Part shown: piece by piece, positions 28,724-37,914 of the stretch | How the letters are laid out: every line of letters begins with the position of its first letter | How positions within the stretch are numbered: position 1 is the stretch's first letter | NCBI GenBank assembly: GCA_027486655.1 | Contig: JAIXOR010000072.1 | Location: 86,749 to 150,748, forward strand | Reading direction: 5' to 3' | From: Verrucomicrobiaceae bacterium | GTDB lineage: Bacteria; Verrucomicrobiota; Verrucomicrobiia; Verrucomicrobiales; Akkermansiaceae | Length of the DNA stretch: 64,000 bases | Program-made: the position numbers and the translations under genes | Notes under the pieces: model-generated | The model's input: only the letters and a program-made list of their open reading frames with translations | What the model was told of the DNA's origin: nothing | Databases searched by the model: none

Positions 28724-29605
28724 CTAACAGCTCTCAAGCGCGCCCGAGGGAACGGCTTCACGGAACAAGGCACCGGCGAGATCCTCAGCGGCGGGCACAC
28801 GGGCGAAGGCCGCCTGATGGCGCTGGGCGGCATTCTTCCAAAGCGCGAAATGATTGGCATAGGCGTCGAGGTAACGACGCAGGGTCGCCGGCTCGATGCG
28901 GTGGGCATGTCGGGTGTTTCTTTCCGGATCGATGAACTCATGGTTCCCGCTCCAGTCCGGACGCGCCTCGGACTCCAGCCACGGGCAGAGGAGGATCACG
29001 CTGCCGTGCTTTTGGCCGAGGTGCCGCAGCATGGGCTCCGGATCCCCGGGAAAGAGCAGGTCGGAAATGAAGACCCGGATGGAGTTCGCGCGGACCGGCG
29101 CCTTGGCCACGTTGGGAGCCGCCGCCGGATCGCTGGCGGACTGGTTTCTCACCGCATCCAGCCAGCGGTGGGAATGCACCTCCGCCGGATCCAACATCCG
29201 CGCCGCGTCGCCGCGGATGCAGTGGGTGGAAAGCGAGGCACCTGAAGCGGCACAACTTTCGCGGATGAAGTGGAACAACTCCAGACTGCGCTTCGCCTTG
29301 GCCGGATCGAAGAACATGGACTCGGACGCGTCCATCACCAGATCCACCACCGGCCGGACTTCCTCGCGGAAAAGCTTCATCGTGTAGCTCCCGGTGCGGG
29401 CATAGGCCTGCCAGTTGATGTGGCGCGGGTCATCGCCCGGGGCGTATGCCCGGTGGTCCTGGAAGTCGAGTGAGGATCCGGTGCCGCTGCCGGCAAACTC
29501 GCCAGCCTGGCCGCGCCACGAACGCGAGCGGAGAGGCAGCCTCAGCCGGGCCGCCGCTGCGACGGCGGCGTTGCGCGCCGCCTGCATGTCCTCGGGGCCG
29601 GTCAT
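28724..29605 (-). CDS. DUF58 domain protein
   Basis: A 293-residue soluble protein with the DUF58 hallmark DFQDHRAYAPGDDPRHINW (residues ~47-65) followed by an atypical vWA fold (LVMDASESM). DUF58 proteins are constant partners of MoxR ATPases. Its ATG overlaps the stop of the upstream ABC permease gene (ATGA). A longer in-frame extension upstream exists but lies entirely within that permease gene and is rejected. Confidence 0.9.
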   Translation of the reverse strand: MTGPEDMQAARNAAVAAAARLRLPLRSRSWRGQAGEFAGSGTGSSLDFQDHRAYAPGDDPRHINWQAYARTGSYTMKLFREEVRPVVDLVMDASESMFFDPAKAKRSLELFHFIRESCAASGASLSTHCIRGDAARMLDPAEVHSHRWLDAVRNQSASDPAAAPNVAKAPVRANSIRVFISDLLFPGDPEPMLRHLGQKHGSVILLCPWLESEARPDWSGNHEFIDPERNTRHAHRIEPATLRRYLDAYANHFALWKNAAQRHQAAFARVPAAEDLAGALFREAVPSGALESC

Positions 29606-31056
29606 GCGCCTTCGGGCGGGTTGGAAAGGCTTTCCTCGATCACGGGTTTGGCGGCGGCCATTTCCTTGAAGACCTTGATCAGGAGAATGAGGATCAGGAC
29701 CAGGTCCAAAACAAACACCGCGGCGAGCATGAACGAGTCCGGCATCGACTTCTCCTCCAGCATGGCGAGGAAAGCGAGCGGGTGCCAGGCGAAGACCCAC
29801 AGGAAGGCTCCGCTGTCCATCGAGTCCGACAGGCCGGTGAGCACGGCCGCGAGAATGAACGAGCCGACCAGCAGCATCAGGTAGTGGGCGATGCGCTGGC
29901 CCTCGCCCTTGAACAGGAAGACCTGCCACACCGCGGGGAAGAGGAATCCTCCGAAAATGGCGAAGAGCGCCACCAATTCCTCCTCGTCGAAGTTGTTGCC
30001 GCGGAACTGCATGTGGACCACCATCGAAACCAGGGCCAGCAGGCTGATCGCGAGACCTGCGAGGATGCCGGACGCCCAGCTGGGATACATCAACCACCCC
30101 AACCCGCGCCCTAACAGCCCGCGCCGGGTGAAGGGAGCACAGACGGTGGAAACCAGCAGCGATGAATCCGTGAACGCGATGATCACCGCAGGCAGGCTGA
30201 CCACCGCCACGATCAGGACGACGACCTCGTCCTCGACATCCGGATGGAAGCCCACGAGGAATACCAGCGCGAGCAGCACCATCGCGATCAGGCGGCGCAG
30301 CCACGAGTGATTCTCCGCGGCCGGGGCGATCAACGAGGCACCCAGCGAGAGGAAGTTTCCTCCCACATAGATGATGGACGCCAGATAGACCGACACGCCG
30401 ACACGGGATTCGGTGCTGTCCAGATTGAACGCCTCCATGAAATCCGAGGAGCCCATCAGGCGTGAGGAGAGGCTCACCATCAGCAGCATCCACATCCCGA
30501 TCGGCAGGCCGAAGATCGGAATCAGCGAACGGATGATCACCGAATGGCAACCGGACAAACCAACCGTCACCGCGGTGAGCGCCATCGAGGTGAGGAAAAC
30601 CACCACCAGGAACACCATCTCCGCCACCAGATTCATGCCGCCGAAGAAGTAGCGCAGGATCAGGTAGGGGATGATCGTCGAGAACAGCAGGGCGGACTGG
30701 CTGACCAAGGCCACCCACTTGCCCATCACGATGCGCCAGGCGCTGAGCCGGGTGAGAACCATCATGTCGATGGTGTTTCCCTTGACCTCGGAGGAAAGCG
30801 CGCCGGTGCCGCGCAAGGGTTGCACCACCAGCACCGCGATGGAGAACAGGGTGAAGATGATGCTGGATACCACGGAGCCCACGTGTTCGGAGGTCGAGGC
30901 CGCGCCCGCGGAAAACAGCATCACCGCGAGGAAGATCTGGAGGCTGAGGAAGACCGCGATGAAGGTCTTGGCCCGCATGCCCTGGCGCAGCTCCTTCACC
31001 AGCATCGGCGAGAAGCGGTCCGGAAAGTCGGTGGGATGACTGATGGGGGATGACAT
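29602..31056 (-). CDS. ABC-type transporter permease
   Basis: A 484-residue polytopic membrane protein with about 12 hydrophobic segments in two groups. It opens with a conserved cytoplasmic FSPMLVKELRQGMR motif typical of ABC-2 type permeases. The gene follows its ATPase by 20 bases and overlaps the DUF58 gene by 4 bases. The substrate is unknown. The genetic setting suggests an export or gliding/envelope-type ABC system rather than nutrient import (inference). Confidence 0.85.
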   Translation of the reverse strand: MSSPISHPTDFPDRFSPMLVKELRQGMRAKTFIAVFLSLQIFLAVMLFSAGAASTSEHVGSVVSSIIFTLFSIAVLVVQPLRGTGALSSEVKGNTIDMMVLTRLSAWRIVMGKWVALVSQSALLFSTIIPYLILRYFFGGMNLVAEMVFLVVVFLTSMALTAVTVGLSGCHSVIIRSLIPIFGLPIGMWMLLMVSLSSRLMGSSDFMEAFNLDSTESRVGVSVYLASIIYVGGNFLSLGASLIAPAAENHSWLRRLIAMVLLALVFLVGFHPDVEDEVVVLIVAVVSLPAVIIAFTDSSLLVSTVCAPFTRRGLLGRGLGWLMYPSWASGILAGLAISLLALVSMVVHMQFRGNNFDEEELVALFAIFGGFLFPAVWQVFLFKGEGQRIAHYLMLLVGSFILAAVLTGLSDSMDSGAFLWVFAWHPLAFLAMLEEKSMPDSFMLAAVFVLDLVLILILLIKVFKEMAAAKPVIEESLSNPPEGA

Positions 31057-31076
31057 GTCGTGAGGGTTTCGCAGGT

Positions 31077-32060
31077 TCAGTTCGCGGGCGGCAGCGGCGG
31101 CGGGGTGAGTGCCTCCTGTCCCTGATCGAGGCGGCCGAGGATGTCGATGAAGGCGTCCTCCAGATTCCGCTGCTCGCGGTGGAACTCGGTGATGCGCAGC
31201 CGTTCCTTGATCATGCGCGCGAGCACGTCGGCCGCCTTGGCGGGATCGTCCACATCGATGCGGATGCGGCCGCCGTGTTTTCTCGCTTCGAGGAACTTCA
31301 CATCGGGCTGCAGGATGCACCAGTCCGAGACTGCTTGCGGGTCGCCGTCCACCTGCACGTCGTAAAGCACGCCGCCCACGGAATCCGATCCACGTTTGAG
31401 CGTCTCGGCATCGCCATGATGGACGATGCGGCCGTTGTTGATGAAAAGCAGCGAGTCGCACATCTCGCCGAGCTCGGAGAGGATGTGAGAGGAGATGAAA
31501 ATCGTTTTTCCTTCCTGGGCGAGGACGCGGATCAGGTGCTTGAGCTCGACGCGCGCCTTGGGATCGAGGCCTGCGGCGGGTTCGTCCATGATCAGCACCT
31601 GGGGGTCGTGAAGCAAAGCGCGCCCGAGCCCGAGCCGCTGGGTCATGCCCTTGGAGAGCTTGTTGGAGAATCGGTCGGCAAGCGGAACGAGGTCGGTGAA
31701 GTCCATCACCTCCTGGATGCGCTTCCGGCGTTCCGCGCCTTTGTAACCGAGGGCGCGCGCATAGAAGTCGAGATACTCAAGCACGGTCATGTGCTCGTAG
31801 TTTCCGAAATGATCGGGCATCCACCCGATGAGCCGGCGGACTTCGGCGGGGCGGTGGACCACGTTGATACCGCAGACTTCCGCCGCGCCGAGGGTGGGGT
31901 AGTCCAGAGTGGCGAGGATCCTCATGGTGGTGGTCTTGCCGGCGCCGTTCGCGCCCACAAAGCCGCAGACCGATCCGTGTGGGATCTCGAAGGTGACGCC
32001 GTTGACGGCCTGGAGGCTGCCGAAATAACGGTAGAGGTTGTCGACTTTCAGGGCGGACAT
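31077..32060 (-). CDS. ABC transporter ATP-binding protein
   Basis: A 327-residue nucleotide-binding subunit with Walker A GANGAGKTT (residues 36-44), signature LSKGMTQRLG, Walker B VLIMDEPAAGLD and switch His in ISSH. The signature departs from LSGGQ in the manner usual for CcmA/NatA-like exporters. A ~100-residue C-terminal extension follows the core. It pairs with the permease encoded 20 bases downstream. Confidence 0.93.
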   Translation of the reverse strand: MSALKVDNLYRYFGSLQAVNGVTFEIPHGSVCGFVGANGAGKTTTMRILATLDYPTLGAAEVCGINVVHRPAEVRRLIGWMPDHFGNYEHMTVLEYLDFYARALGYKGAERRKRIQEVMDFTDLVPLADRFSNKLSKGMTQRLGLGRALLHDPQVLIMDEPAAGLDPKARVELKHLIRVLAQEGKTIFISSHILSELGEMCDSLLFINNGRIVHHGDAETLKRGSDSVGGVLYDVQVDGDPQAVSDWCILQPDVKFLEARKHGGRIRIDVDDPAKAADVLARMIKERLRITEFHREQRNLEDAFIDILGRLDQGQEALTPPPLPPAN

Positions 32061-32124
32061 GGTCTTGGAATGGAGGAGCGCTGGGGAGGGGAGGAGGCGG
32101 TGAAACAAGAGGCTGCGGCGTGGG

Positions 32125-33852
32125 TCATTCGGCGAGCGGAATAGGGCCGGTGATCAAGGTGCGGGTTTCCTGCCATCGGATCCCCGGGTGGGTGTCGATG
32201 CCGGGCGCGGCCGTGGCGATGGCGACAAAGTGACCGGTGCGGTTCTTGGCACGGTTGAGCAGGTTGCGATTGCGTGAGGCGAAGCGGTTGGCCTCGTTGG
32301 CAAGCGCTTCCTCCGCCGCGGTGCTGGCGACGGGCTCGGCGGTGAACGGTTGACCGGTGCGAATGGATTCCGCCCGGTGCCATTGATTGGAGGCGTCCCG
32401 GAAGTAGAGAACCTCAAGCGGGAAATCAAAGGTCGAGACGAACTGTCCGTTCCCCGGACCTTTCTCGATGCGGCCGCGCGATGGCAGCACCGCGCTGAGC
32501 GCATGGCCGTGTTCGGACCGGCTCTGCCACCAGTCGCCGGAGGCCTCCATGCCGGCGCCGGCAGGCTGCAGGTTGAAGGAGCCCGAGGTGCCATAGTCCG
32601 AGGTGTAGCGGGACCAGCGGCTCTTGGCGATGGGCACCGGCTGCATCAGGCACGCGGGATCCACGGTGAATCGGGAGGCGGTGAGGATGCCGGTCCGGCT
32701 GATTTGTTCCTGATGGATGAACGCCGCGTTTTGTCCCGAATCCGGCCGTGCTTCCATCAGGACGAGACGGACGCCCCGACCGCCGAAGCCGTCCTGGAAA
32801 ATGATCAGGGCGACGAGCAGCAGGCTGGCCGCCAGCGAGATCAGCGGGGTGGTGATGAACAGGCGGTGCCTTTGTCCGGACTTGGCCAGTACGAAAAGAT
32901 TCACCGGACCCACCAGGATGCCGAACACGATCAACACCGCGATGAAGAGGCCGTAGTTGAATGCCTGCCCGCCGAAGAGGCTTTGCAGCGGCCAGACTCC
33001 GTCGTGATCGCCACGGGTCGAGGCAAGGCGTTTGGAGACGGGATTGCCGGAGTCCACCGTTGCCAGCACTTCGTCGGTGGAAAGCTTCAGGTCCGAGCCC
33101 ACATTCTTCAGCAGGCAGCTGCCATAGCCCGCATCCGCCGGCAGGCCGAGGGAGGACGGGCTCGCCGCACTGGTGGCATACACCACCAACTGGCCGCCCA
33201 GCCGGACCCAGGATAGGATGGCGTTGCGCGCACCGGCCGGGGTCTTCGTCCAGTCGGTATCGGTCATCAGGATGCTGTCAAAGCCGGAAAAGGCCAGCCA
33301 GTCCGATGGCAGTTGCCGAGGATCGAACTTGGAGGCGAAGGTGCTGTTTCCGTATCGGGATCCGCTTTTCTTGGTCACCTCCGCATCGAGCAGGGAGGCG
33401 TTGGGAGTGAAGAGTGCCTCACTCAAAAGCACGGCGGGCTCCGCATGGTTCGTCGAACAGCGGATCGAGTTCGAGGCCCTGCCGAGCGAGCCGCTCATTT
33501 CCACCGAGACGACCTGTTCCTCGGCATACGTGCTCGGGCTCGGACAGAGCGGGACCATGATGTCGGTGGTCACCGCCTTGCCTGCCGGGGCGCTGAATGC
33601 AAACGACGACTTCGTTCCCACACCGGAGCCGAAGCCCGAGGAGCTGTTGAAATCCAGGCGGATCGAGCGGTCCGCGTTCAGGTTGTTGGCGATCTTGACG
33701 CGCACCGGGAAATACCCGCCGCGGGAAGGCTCGGAAAACAGGGCGAGAACCTCGACGTGGGTGTCCGTCTTCGGATCGGCCACCTCGCGGATCATGGTTT
33801 CCTGTGCGGAAACAGCGAGGCAGGCGGCCAGAAACAGGGTGGGGATGCGCAT
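32125..33852 (-). CDS. Membrane protein of the MoxR-ABC operon, unknown function
   Basis: A 575-residue protein with a signal peptide (MRIPTLFLAACLAVSAQ), a large exported domain and two membrane helices near residues 305-330 and 345-365. The second half is beta-rich. The exported part includes a segment (SILMTDTDW, VRLGGQLVVYA) that resembles GATase-like or GldG/DUF4350-type folds in ABC-linked envelope systems. That resemblance is weak. Placement between moxR and the ABC genes makes it a likely structural subunit of the same machine. Confidence 0.72.
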   Translation of the reverse strand: MRIPTLFLAACLAVSAQETMIREVADPKTDTHVEVLALFSEPSRGGYFPVRVKIANNLNADRSIRLDFNSSSGFGSGVGTKSSFAFSAPAGKAVTTDIMVPLCPSPSTYAEEQVVSVEMSGSLGRASNSIRCSTNHAEPAVLLSEALFTPNASLLDAEVTKKSGSRYGNSTFASKFDPRQLPSDWLAFSGFDSILMTDTDWTKTPAGARNAILSWVRLGGQLVVYATSAASPSSLGLPADAGYGSCLLKNVGSDLKLSTDEVLATVDSGNPVSKRLASTRGDHDGVWPLQSLFGGQAFNYGLFIAVLIVFGILVGPVNLFVLAKSGQRHRLFITTPLISLAASLLLVALIIFQDGFGGRGVRLVLMEARPDSGQNAAFIHQEQISRTGILTASRFTVDPACLMQPVPIAKSRWSRYTSDYGTSGSFNLQPAGAGMEASGDWWQSRSEHGHALSAVLPSRGRIEKGPGNGQFVSTFDFPLEVLYFRDASNQWHRAESIRTGQPFTAEPVASTAAEEALANEANRFASRNRNLLNRAKNRTGHFVAIATAAPGIDTHPGIRWQETRTLITGPIPLAE

Positions 33853-33886
33853 CGGAGCAGGGAGGGATGGAGGTGGGGATGAGCGG

Positions 33887-34897
33887 TCATGCACCGGCGG
33901 CGAGCACCTTCGGCGTGGCGGCGGCCTGGAAAGGAACCTCGTCCAGTAGCTCCCGCAGAATGTCCGCCGTGGTGCGGCCTTCCACGCGGGCGTTGTAGTC
34001 GAGGACAACGCGATGTCTCAGCACGGCGGCTGCGATGCTCTTCACATCCTCGAAGCTCGCGTGGGTCCTGCCCTGGGTGAGGGCGCGGGCCTTCGCTCCC
34101 GATGCCAGGGCGAGCGCCGCCCGCGGGCTGGATCCATAGCGGATTCCGCGGGAAGCGGACGAACGGCCCGGGTGGGTGGCGTCCACAAGCCTCGCGATGT
34201 AGTTGGCGACCACCTCGGGAAGATGAATCCTGCGGGTCAGTTCTAACAACGAGTTGAAGGTATCCGCGCTCATCACCGGATCCACGCGCGGCTCGGTCCC
34301 GAGTTCCCGCCCGGTGACGATGCGCTGCAGGGTGGCGACGTCGTTGCGCGTCACCTCCAGCTTGAAGAGGAAGCGGTCCAACTGCGCTTCCGGCAGCGGA
34401 TAGGTCCCTTCAAGTTCGATCGGGTTCTGGGTGGCCAGGACGAAAAACGGCTTGGGCAGTTCGTGGGTTTTGCCGAGCACGGTGACCCTTCGTTCCTGCA
34501 TGGCTTCAAGCAGGGCGGACTGGGTCTTGGGCGAGGCCCGGTTGATTTCGTCGGCAAGCACGATGTTGGCGAAGAGCGGGCCGGGTTGGAAGACGAACTC
34601 CCTGCGCCCGTCCACCTCCTGGAGCACCGGGTTGCCCGTGATGTCCCCTGGCAGCAGGTCCGGGGTGAACTGGACGCGCTTGGTGCCCAGTTGCAGGAGT
34701 TTCGAAAGCCCCTTCACCAGCTCCGTCTTGCCCAGCCCCGGAAGGCCTTCGAGGAGAATGTGGCCCCGGGCGAGCACTCCGGTGATGACCATCTCGATGA
34801 GCTCCTGTTGGCCGAAGAGCACTTCGTTCAATCCGCTCGAAAGCGAGCGGAGGTGTTTGGCGGCATCGGCGACTTCCGTTTCGGTGGCGTGATCCAT
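33887..34897 (-). CDS. MoxR family AAA+ ATPase
   Basis: First gene of the seven-gene leftward operon. The 336-residue protein has Walker A GLPGLGKT (residues 51-58), Walker B VLADEINRA, sensor-1 ATQNP and the lid region with GSSPRAAL. MoxR ATPases act as chaperones that load cofactors or remodel complexes with vWA partners, here presumably the DUF58, BatA-like and dual-vWA products. It diverges from the DUF853 gene across 127 bases. Confidence 0.94.
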   Translation of the reverse strand: MDHATETEVADAAKHLRSLSSGLNEVLFGQQELIEMVITGVLARGHILLEGLPGLGKTELVKGLSKLLQLGTKRVQFTPDLLPGDITGNPVLQEVDGRREFVFQPGPLFANIVLADEINRASPKTQSALLEAMQERRVTVLGKTHELPKPFFVLATQNPIELEGTYPLPEAQLDRFLFKLEVTRNDVATLQRIVTGRELGTEPRVDPVMSADTFNSLLELTRRIHLPEVVANYIARLVDATHPGRSSASRGIRYGSSPRAALALASGAKARALTQGRTHASFEDVKSIAAAVLRHRVVLDYNARVEGRTTADILRELLDEVPFQAAATPKVLAAGA

Positions 34898-35024
34898 GGC
34901 TTGAATACGCGGAAGCTAGCAGATCAACCGGCTTTGGGAATGAAGAAGAAACGAAAATTCCGTGAAGTCACCGCTCAATCTTCCGGCTGGAGTTTTTCCC
35001 GCGCTGTAGCAGCATGCCGCCATC

Positions 35025-37451
35025 ATGAGCATTTCCACGGGCGACTATGAGAAGCTGGGGCAGTTCTATCTGGGCCGGGGTTACGACATGCAGTCGAAGC
35101 AGGCCGATGGGGATCTCGTTCTTTACGACTCCAAGGATCTCGTCACGCACGGCGTGGTGCTCGGCATGACGGGATCCGGCAAGACCGGTCTCTGCCTCGC
35201 CCTCCTCGAAGAGGCGGCCATGGACAACATCCCCGCCATCATCATCGATCCGAAGGGTGATATCTCCAACCTCCTGCTCGCCTTCCCGGATCTGGACGCG
35301 CGCAGCTTCCGGCCGTGGATCAACGAGGACGACGCCGCCAAGAAAGGCATCACTCCGGACGAACATGCCGCCAACACCGCGGCCACCTGGAGCAAGGGAC
35401 TCGAACAGTGGGGCCAGGGCGGGGAGCGGGTGAGACAGTTCACCGAGAAGGTGGATATCAACATCTTCACTCCCGGCAGCCGCGCCGGCATCCCGGTTTC
35501 CATCCTCAGCTCGCTGAAGGTGCCTCCCTTCGAGATCATGGATGACGGGGAGTTGTTAGGAGAGCGGGTGGAAAGCACGGTCTCGTCCCTGCTTTCGCTG
35601 GTCGGCGTGGATGCGGATCCGATCCAGAGCCCCGAGGCGGTGCTGCTTTCCACCATCTTTCAAAAGGCCTGGGCGGATGGGTTGGACATCACGCTGGAAA
35701 CCCTCGTCCGGCATGTCCAGAAACCGTCTTTCGACAAGGTGGGAATCATCGATCTGGATTCGTTCCTGCCCGAGAAGTCCCGGCAGGCCCTTGCCCTTCG
35801 TTTCAACAATCTTCTCGCGTCACCCGGTTTCGCCACCTGGCTGGAAGGGCCGCCGCTTGATATCGCCGCCATGCTGCATTCCGGCACCAAGCCCCGCATT
35901 TCCATCTTTTCCATCGCCCACCTCGGCGATTCGGAGCGCATGTTTTTCGTGAGCCTGCTGCTCAACCAGATGCTCGGGTGGATGCGCGCCCAGAACGGCA
36001 CCACCTCGCTGCGCGCCCTGCTCTACATGGATGAAATCTACGGCTACCTGCCGCCGTCCGCCAACCCGCCGTCCAAGAAACCGATGATGACCCTGCTCAA
36101 GCAGGCCAGGGCCTTCGGTCTCGGCTGCCTGCTCGCCACCCAGAACCCGGTGGATCTGGACTACAAGGCGCTTTCGAACATCGGCACCTGGTTCCTCGGC
36201 CGCTTGCAGACCGAGCGCGACAAGCTCAGGGTGCTCGATGGTCTCGAAGGAGCCGCCGGATCGCAGAATGCGAAATTCGACCGCGCGTCGATGGAGCGGC
36301 TCATCTCCGGCTTGGGCAACCGGGTCTTCCTGATGAACAACGTGCACGAGGATGCTCCGGTGCTTTTCCACGTGCGCTGGGTGATGAGTTATCTCACCGG
36401 GCCGCTCACCCGCGGGCAGATCAAAACGCTGATGGATCCGAAACGATCCGCATTCCAGGCCGCGGCCGCTCCGGTGCAGTCGCCGGAAGCCAATCCGATG
36501 GCGATGCCGGGCATGGCTCCTTCCGCCCCGCCCGCGGCGCGTCCGGCGGTCGGCGCGGGTGTCAGGGAGCTCTTCGCCGCGGCTGCGGGCGATGGAAATG
36601 ATATCATCTATCAGCCCCACCTGCTGCGGGCAGGCACCGTGCACTTCTCATCCTCCAAGGCGGGCGTGGATGGCAGCCGGCAGGTGCGCCTGGTCAATCC
36701 GATCCTCGGCAAGGGGATCGACTGGGACACGATGGTTCCTCCGCCGGTCCGAATCGACGATTCCTGCCAGCCTGCGCCGGGAGCCGGATTCGGCGAGCTC
36801 CCGGGTTATGCGATGAATGCCGCCAACTACAAACAGGTGGAGAAAGACTTCGCGGAATGGATGTACCGGAACGAACGCGCCGACGTGTTTTCCTGTCCGG
36901 CTCTCAAGGCCTGGTCCGGGCTTGGCGAGAGCGAGGCGGACTTCCGCGCAAGGCTGGATCATGCGGCGCGCGAGGCCAGGGATGCGGCGATTTCCAAACT
37001 GCGGGCCGCCGCGGCGAAGAAGATCGAGTCGCTTGAGGCGAAACTCCGCACCGCCGAGGGCCAGCTTGCCAAGGAGAAGGCGGAGGCAAACGCCGCCAAC
37101 ATGCAGGCCGGCGTCTCGGTGCTCGGTGGAATTCTGGGCGGGCTTTTCGGACGCAAGGTGGGACTCGGAACGCTGACCCGCGGGTCTTCTGCGATCGGCA
37201 AGGCCACCAGCGCCTACAAGCAGCACCAGGATGTGGCCAATGCCGGGGCGAAGATCGAGGGTCTCCAGACCGAGATCGAAGCGCTCCGCAAGGAACTCGA
37301 GGACGAGGCCGTCCGGATCACCGAGTCCTACGACAGTGGTGCGCTCGTTCTCGAAACCGAGTCCATCAAGGCCACCAAGACCAATGTGAAGGTCGATCAG
37401 GTGGCCTTGCTCTGGCTGCCTTACGATTCCCAGGGCGGCAAGGCCTGGTGA
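35025..37451 (+). CDS. HerA-like ATPase of the DUF853 family
   Basis: An 808-residue P-loop ATPase of the HerA/FtsK branch. Walker A GMTGSGKT is at residues 47-54, followed by IIIDPKGD, Walker B LLYMDEIYGYLP and the sensor motif ATQNP. The linker after residue ~480 is Pro/Ala-rich. The C-terminus holds a long coiled coil (residues ~630-690 and ~740-770) separated by a Gly-rich hydrophobic patch. DUF853 proteins are widespread but of unknown role, and no nuclease partner (NurA) is adjacent. It converges on mntR. Confidence 0.88.
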   Translation: MSISTGDYEKLGQFYLGRGYDMQSKQADGDLVLYDSKDLVTHGVVLGMTGSGKTGLCLALLEEAAMDNIPAIIIDPKGDISNLLLAFPDLDARSFRPWINEDDAAKKGITPDEHAANTAATWSKGLEQWGQGGERVRQFTEKVDINIFTPGSRAGIPVSILSSLKVPPFEIMDDGELLGERVESTVSSLLSLVGVDADPIQSPEAVLLSTIFQKAWADGLDITLETLVRHVQKPSFDKVGIIDLDSFLPEKSRQALALRFNNLLASPGFATWLEGPPLDIAAMLHSGTKPRISIFSIAHLGDSERMFFVSLLLNQMLGWMRAQNGTTSLRALLYMDEIYGYLPPSANPPSKKPMMTLLKQARAFGLGCLLATQNPVDLDYKALSNIGTWFLGRLQTERDKLRVLDGLEGAAGSQNAKFDRASMERLISGLGNRVFLMNNVHEDAPVLFHVRWVMSYLTGPLTRGQIKTLMDPKRSAFQAAAAPVQSPEANPMAMPGMAPSAPPAARPAVGAGVRELFAAAAGDGNDIIYQPHLLRAGTVHFSSSKAGVDGSRQVRLVNPILGKGIDWDTMVPPPVRIDDSCQPAPGAGFGELPGYAMNAANYKQVEKDFAEWMYRNERADVFSCPALKAWSGLGESEADFRARLDHAAREARDAAISKLRAAAAKKIESLEAKLRTAEGQLAKEKAEANAANMQAGVSVLGGILGGLFGRKVGLGTLTRGSSAIGKATSAYKQHQDVANAGAKIEGLQTEIEALRKELEDEAVRITESYDSGALVLETESIKATKTNVKVDQVALLWLPYDSQGGKAW

Positions 37452-37473
37452 GTTCCTTGCGGCCCCGCCCGCC

Positions 37474-37902
37474 TCAGGGCTTGTTCCGGATCTTTTCCAA
37501 CAAGGCCGGGTTCGCCTCGAGTTCGTCCGCCACCGCGCGGATCACATCGAGCGTCGGTCTCGAAACATGGTGCTCCATGCCCTCGACGTCCCGGTAGATG
37601 GTTTCCTCGTCGATGCCGAACAAGCGCAGAAACCGGGTGAGCGTTTCATGCCGGTCGATGATGGCGCGGGCGATCCGGTGACCGTCCTCGGTGAGCACGG
37701 TGCCGCGGTATTTCTCGTGTTTGACGAGCCCTTCCGCATCGAGACGGCGGAGCATGTTGGTGACACTTGCCTGGGAGATGGAGAGGTTGCGCGAGATGTC
37801 CACGGCCCGCGCGTAGCCTTTGGACTCGATCAGATGCAGGATCTGTTCGAGGTAATCGTCCATCGCGGTCGAGCCGCTGGTGCGCCGGGGTGGGGCGGTC
37901 AT
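37474..37902 (-). CDS. mntR: DtxR family metal-dependent repressor MntR
   Basis: A 142-residue winged-helix regulator with N-terminal DNA-binding (residues ~14-75) and dimerisation domains and no SH3 domain. The six metal ligands of B. subtilis MntR are all present with an offset of 8: D16, E19, H85, E107, E110 and H111. It should therefore sense Mn(II) and repress manganese uptake. No transporter gene is adjacent. The true start may be the Met at residue 14, which matches the family N-terminus more closely. Confidence 0.9.
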   Translation of the reverse strand: MTAPPRRTSGSTAMDDYLEQILHLIESKGYARAVDISRNLSISQASVTNMLRRLDAEGLVKHEKYRGTVLTEDGHRIARAIIDRHETLTRFLRLFGIDEETIYRDVEGMEHHVSRPTLDVIRAVADELEANPALLEKIRNKP

Positions 37903-37914
37903 CGGAGGCTGAGT

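Noticed and set aside
29606..30718. N-terminal extension of the DUF58 open frame
   Set aside because: It overlaps the ABC permease gene out of frame; the ATGA overlap at 29602-29605 gives a natural start.
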